Shown here: one piece after another, positions 6,145 through 6,800 of the stretch | Position numbering within the stretch: the first letter of the stretch is position 1 | How the letters are laid out: each line of letters opens with the position of its first letter | Source: an uncultured Prevotellaceae bacterium | Lineage (GTDB): Bacteria; Bacteroidota; Bacteroidia; Bacteroidales; Bacteroidaceae | DNA length: 6,800 bases | Assembly: GCA_946408305.1 (NCBI GenBank) | Contig: CAMJRQ010000064.1 | Coordinates: forward strand, 1-6,800 | Reading direction: 5' to 3' | Program-made: the position numbers and the translations under genes | The notes under the pieces: generated by a model | Seen by the model: the letters and a program-made list of their open reading frames with translations, nothing else | What the model was told of the DNA's origin: nothing | Database searches by the model: none

Positions 6145-6800
6145 CTACAGGACGTAGTGATGAAGCCAGTTGCTGAACAGCAGGTTGCCATGGGCCCGCC
6201 AAGTGACGAGGGGCGGGAGCGAGGGATCGTCGTCCTGATAATAGTGGCAGGGGGGCTTTATGGGCAAGCCCTTCTTGAGGTCGCGCCGATACTCCGTGTC
6301 GAGCGTCAGGGGCGAATACTCGCTGTGTCCTGTGACATAGATTTCACGTCCCTGCCGCGCCATGACGATGGAAACGCCGCTCTCGGGGCTTTCGGCCACG
6401 AGCGTGAGCTCGGGACGGGCGAGGATGTCTTCGCGCCGCAGCTCGGTGTGTCGGCTGTGAGGCATGAAGAACACGTCGTCGAAACCGCGGAAGAGAGGCA
6501 GCGAGGGGTCGGCCACGCGCTGGGGAAAGACACCGAACATCTTCTCGGGGAGAGGATACTTGGGCACGCCGAAGTGGTGATAGAGCCCGGCCTGAGCCGC
6601 CCAGCAGATGTAGAGGGTGCTGCGCACGCTGGCACGGGCCCAATCGAAGATTTGGGTGAGCTCGTTCCAATAGGTGACCTGTTCGTACTCGAGATGCTCC
6701 AGCGGAGCGCCGGTGATGATGAGCCCGTCAAAGTGCTCCGTGCACATCTCTCGGAAATCGCGATAGAAAGCCAGCATGTGCTCCTGAGGCGTATTCTTCG
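6145..6800 (-). CDS. metA: Homoserine O-acyltransferase MetA, 5' end outside the window (predicted acetyltransferase)
   Basis: Activates homoserine by O-acylation in methionine biosynthesis, in the cytoplasm. The reading frame stays open to the window edge: codons for KNTPQEH precede the first in-window ATG at 6777 and match the MetA family, so that ATG is internal. Of the protein, 217 codons are visible. Aligned by eye with E. coli MetA without gaps, about 77 N-terminal residues are missing, giving about 294 in total. Visible residues include the acyl-enzyme cysteine in LYICWAAQAG (codon 6604-6606, equivalent to C142), the His and Glu of VTGHSEYSP (equivalent to H235 and E237), and HSRHTELR and HGNLLFSNWL. 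At the position that sets acyl donor choice (GAPLE, codon 6697-6699, equivalent to 111) there is Glu, the residue linked to acetyl-CoA use; E. coli has Gly and uses succinyl-CoA. The protein ends at NWLHHYVL, about 15 residues earlier than E. coli MetA. Confidence 0.93.
   Translation of the reverse strand, partial: KNTPQEHMLAFYRDFREMCTEHFDGLIITGAPLEHLEYEQVTYWNELTQIFDWARASVRSTLYICWAAQAGLYHHFGVPKYPLPEKMFGVFPQRVADPSLPLFRGFDDVFFMPHSRHTELRREDILARPELTLVAESPESGVSIVMARQGREIYVTGHSEYSPLTLDTEYRRDLKKGLPIKPPCHYYQDDDPSLPPLVTWRAHGNLLFSNWLHHYVL

Noticed and set aside
6145..6777. metA as a complete short gene starting at the ATG at 6777
   Set aside because: The frame continues to the window edge with residues (KNTPQEH) matching the MetA family, so the gene is cut by the window, not naturally short.

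Overview
The window is a GC-rich piece of a Bacteroidota chromosome, most likely from a Prevotellaceae/Porphyromonadaceae-type organism. Three things point there: a large secreted glycoside hydrolase with a C-terminal type IX secretion (T9SS) sorting tail, promoters matching the Bacteroidota TTTG / TAnnTTTG pattern, and weak or absent Shine-Dalgarno sequences. Species cannot be named from the sequence. All three genes lie on the minus strand, so transcription runs from high to low coordinates.

Right part (6800 to about 4300): the 3' two-thirds or more of a MetA-type homoserine O-acyltransferase gene, running off the window edge, is followed after 15 bp by a complete U32-family 'peptidase' (RlhA/YhbU-like, with a Cys-rich Fe-S-type motif). 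They are probably co-transcribed. MetA carries Glu at the acyl-specificity position (Gly in E. coli MetA), so it is predicted to use acetyl-CoA although such proteins are often labelled succinyltransferases.

Middle (4008-4299): 292 bp with no gene but much structure. Next to the downstream gene is a 57-bp direct repeat, two copies offset by 77 bp with one mismatch. Each copy holds a complete TTTG-20nt-TAnnTTTG promoter, and the single mismatch falls in a free 'n' position. Further upstream is a nested inverted repeat, in which six TTAC(A)/(T)GTAA-like pentamers recur every 10-11 bp.

Left part (132-4007): a 1291-residue secreted multidomain enzyme: signal peptide, ricin-type beta-trefoil, GH76 alpha-1,6-mannanase-like catalytic domain with the Asp-Asp pair, CBM6-like domain, four discoidin-like modules (three clearly repeated, one diverged) and a T9SS type A sorting domain. 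It is followed by a strong hairpin terminator (63-112). The likely job is surface or extracellular attack on alpha-mannan such as fungal mannan, driven by its own tandem promoters and separate from the metA-U32 unit. No CRISPR array, tRNA, rRNA, insertion sequence or obvious novel defence system was seen. The most notable items are the duplicated promoter unit, the phased motif array and the unusual architecture of the GH76 protein.
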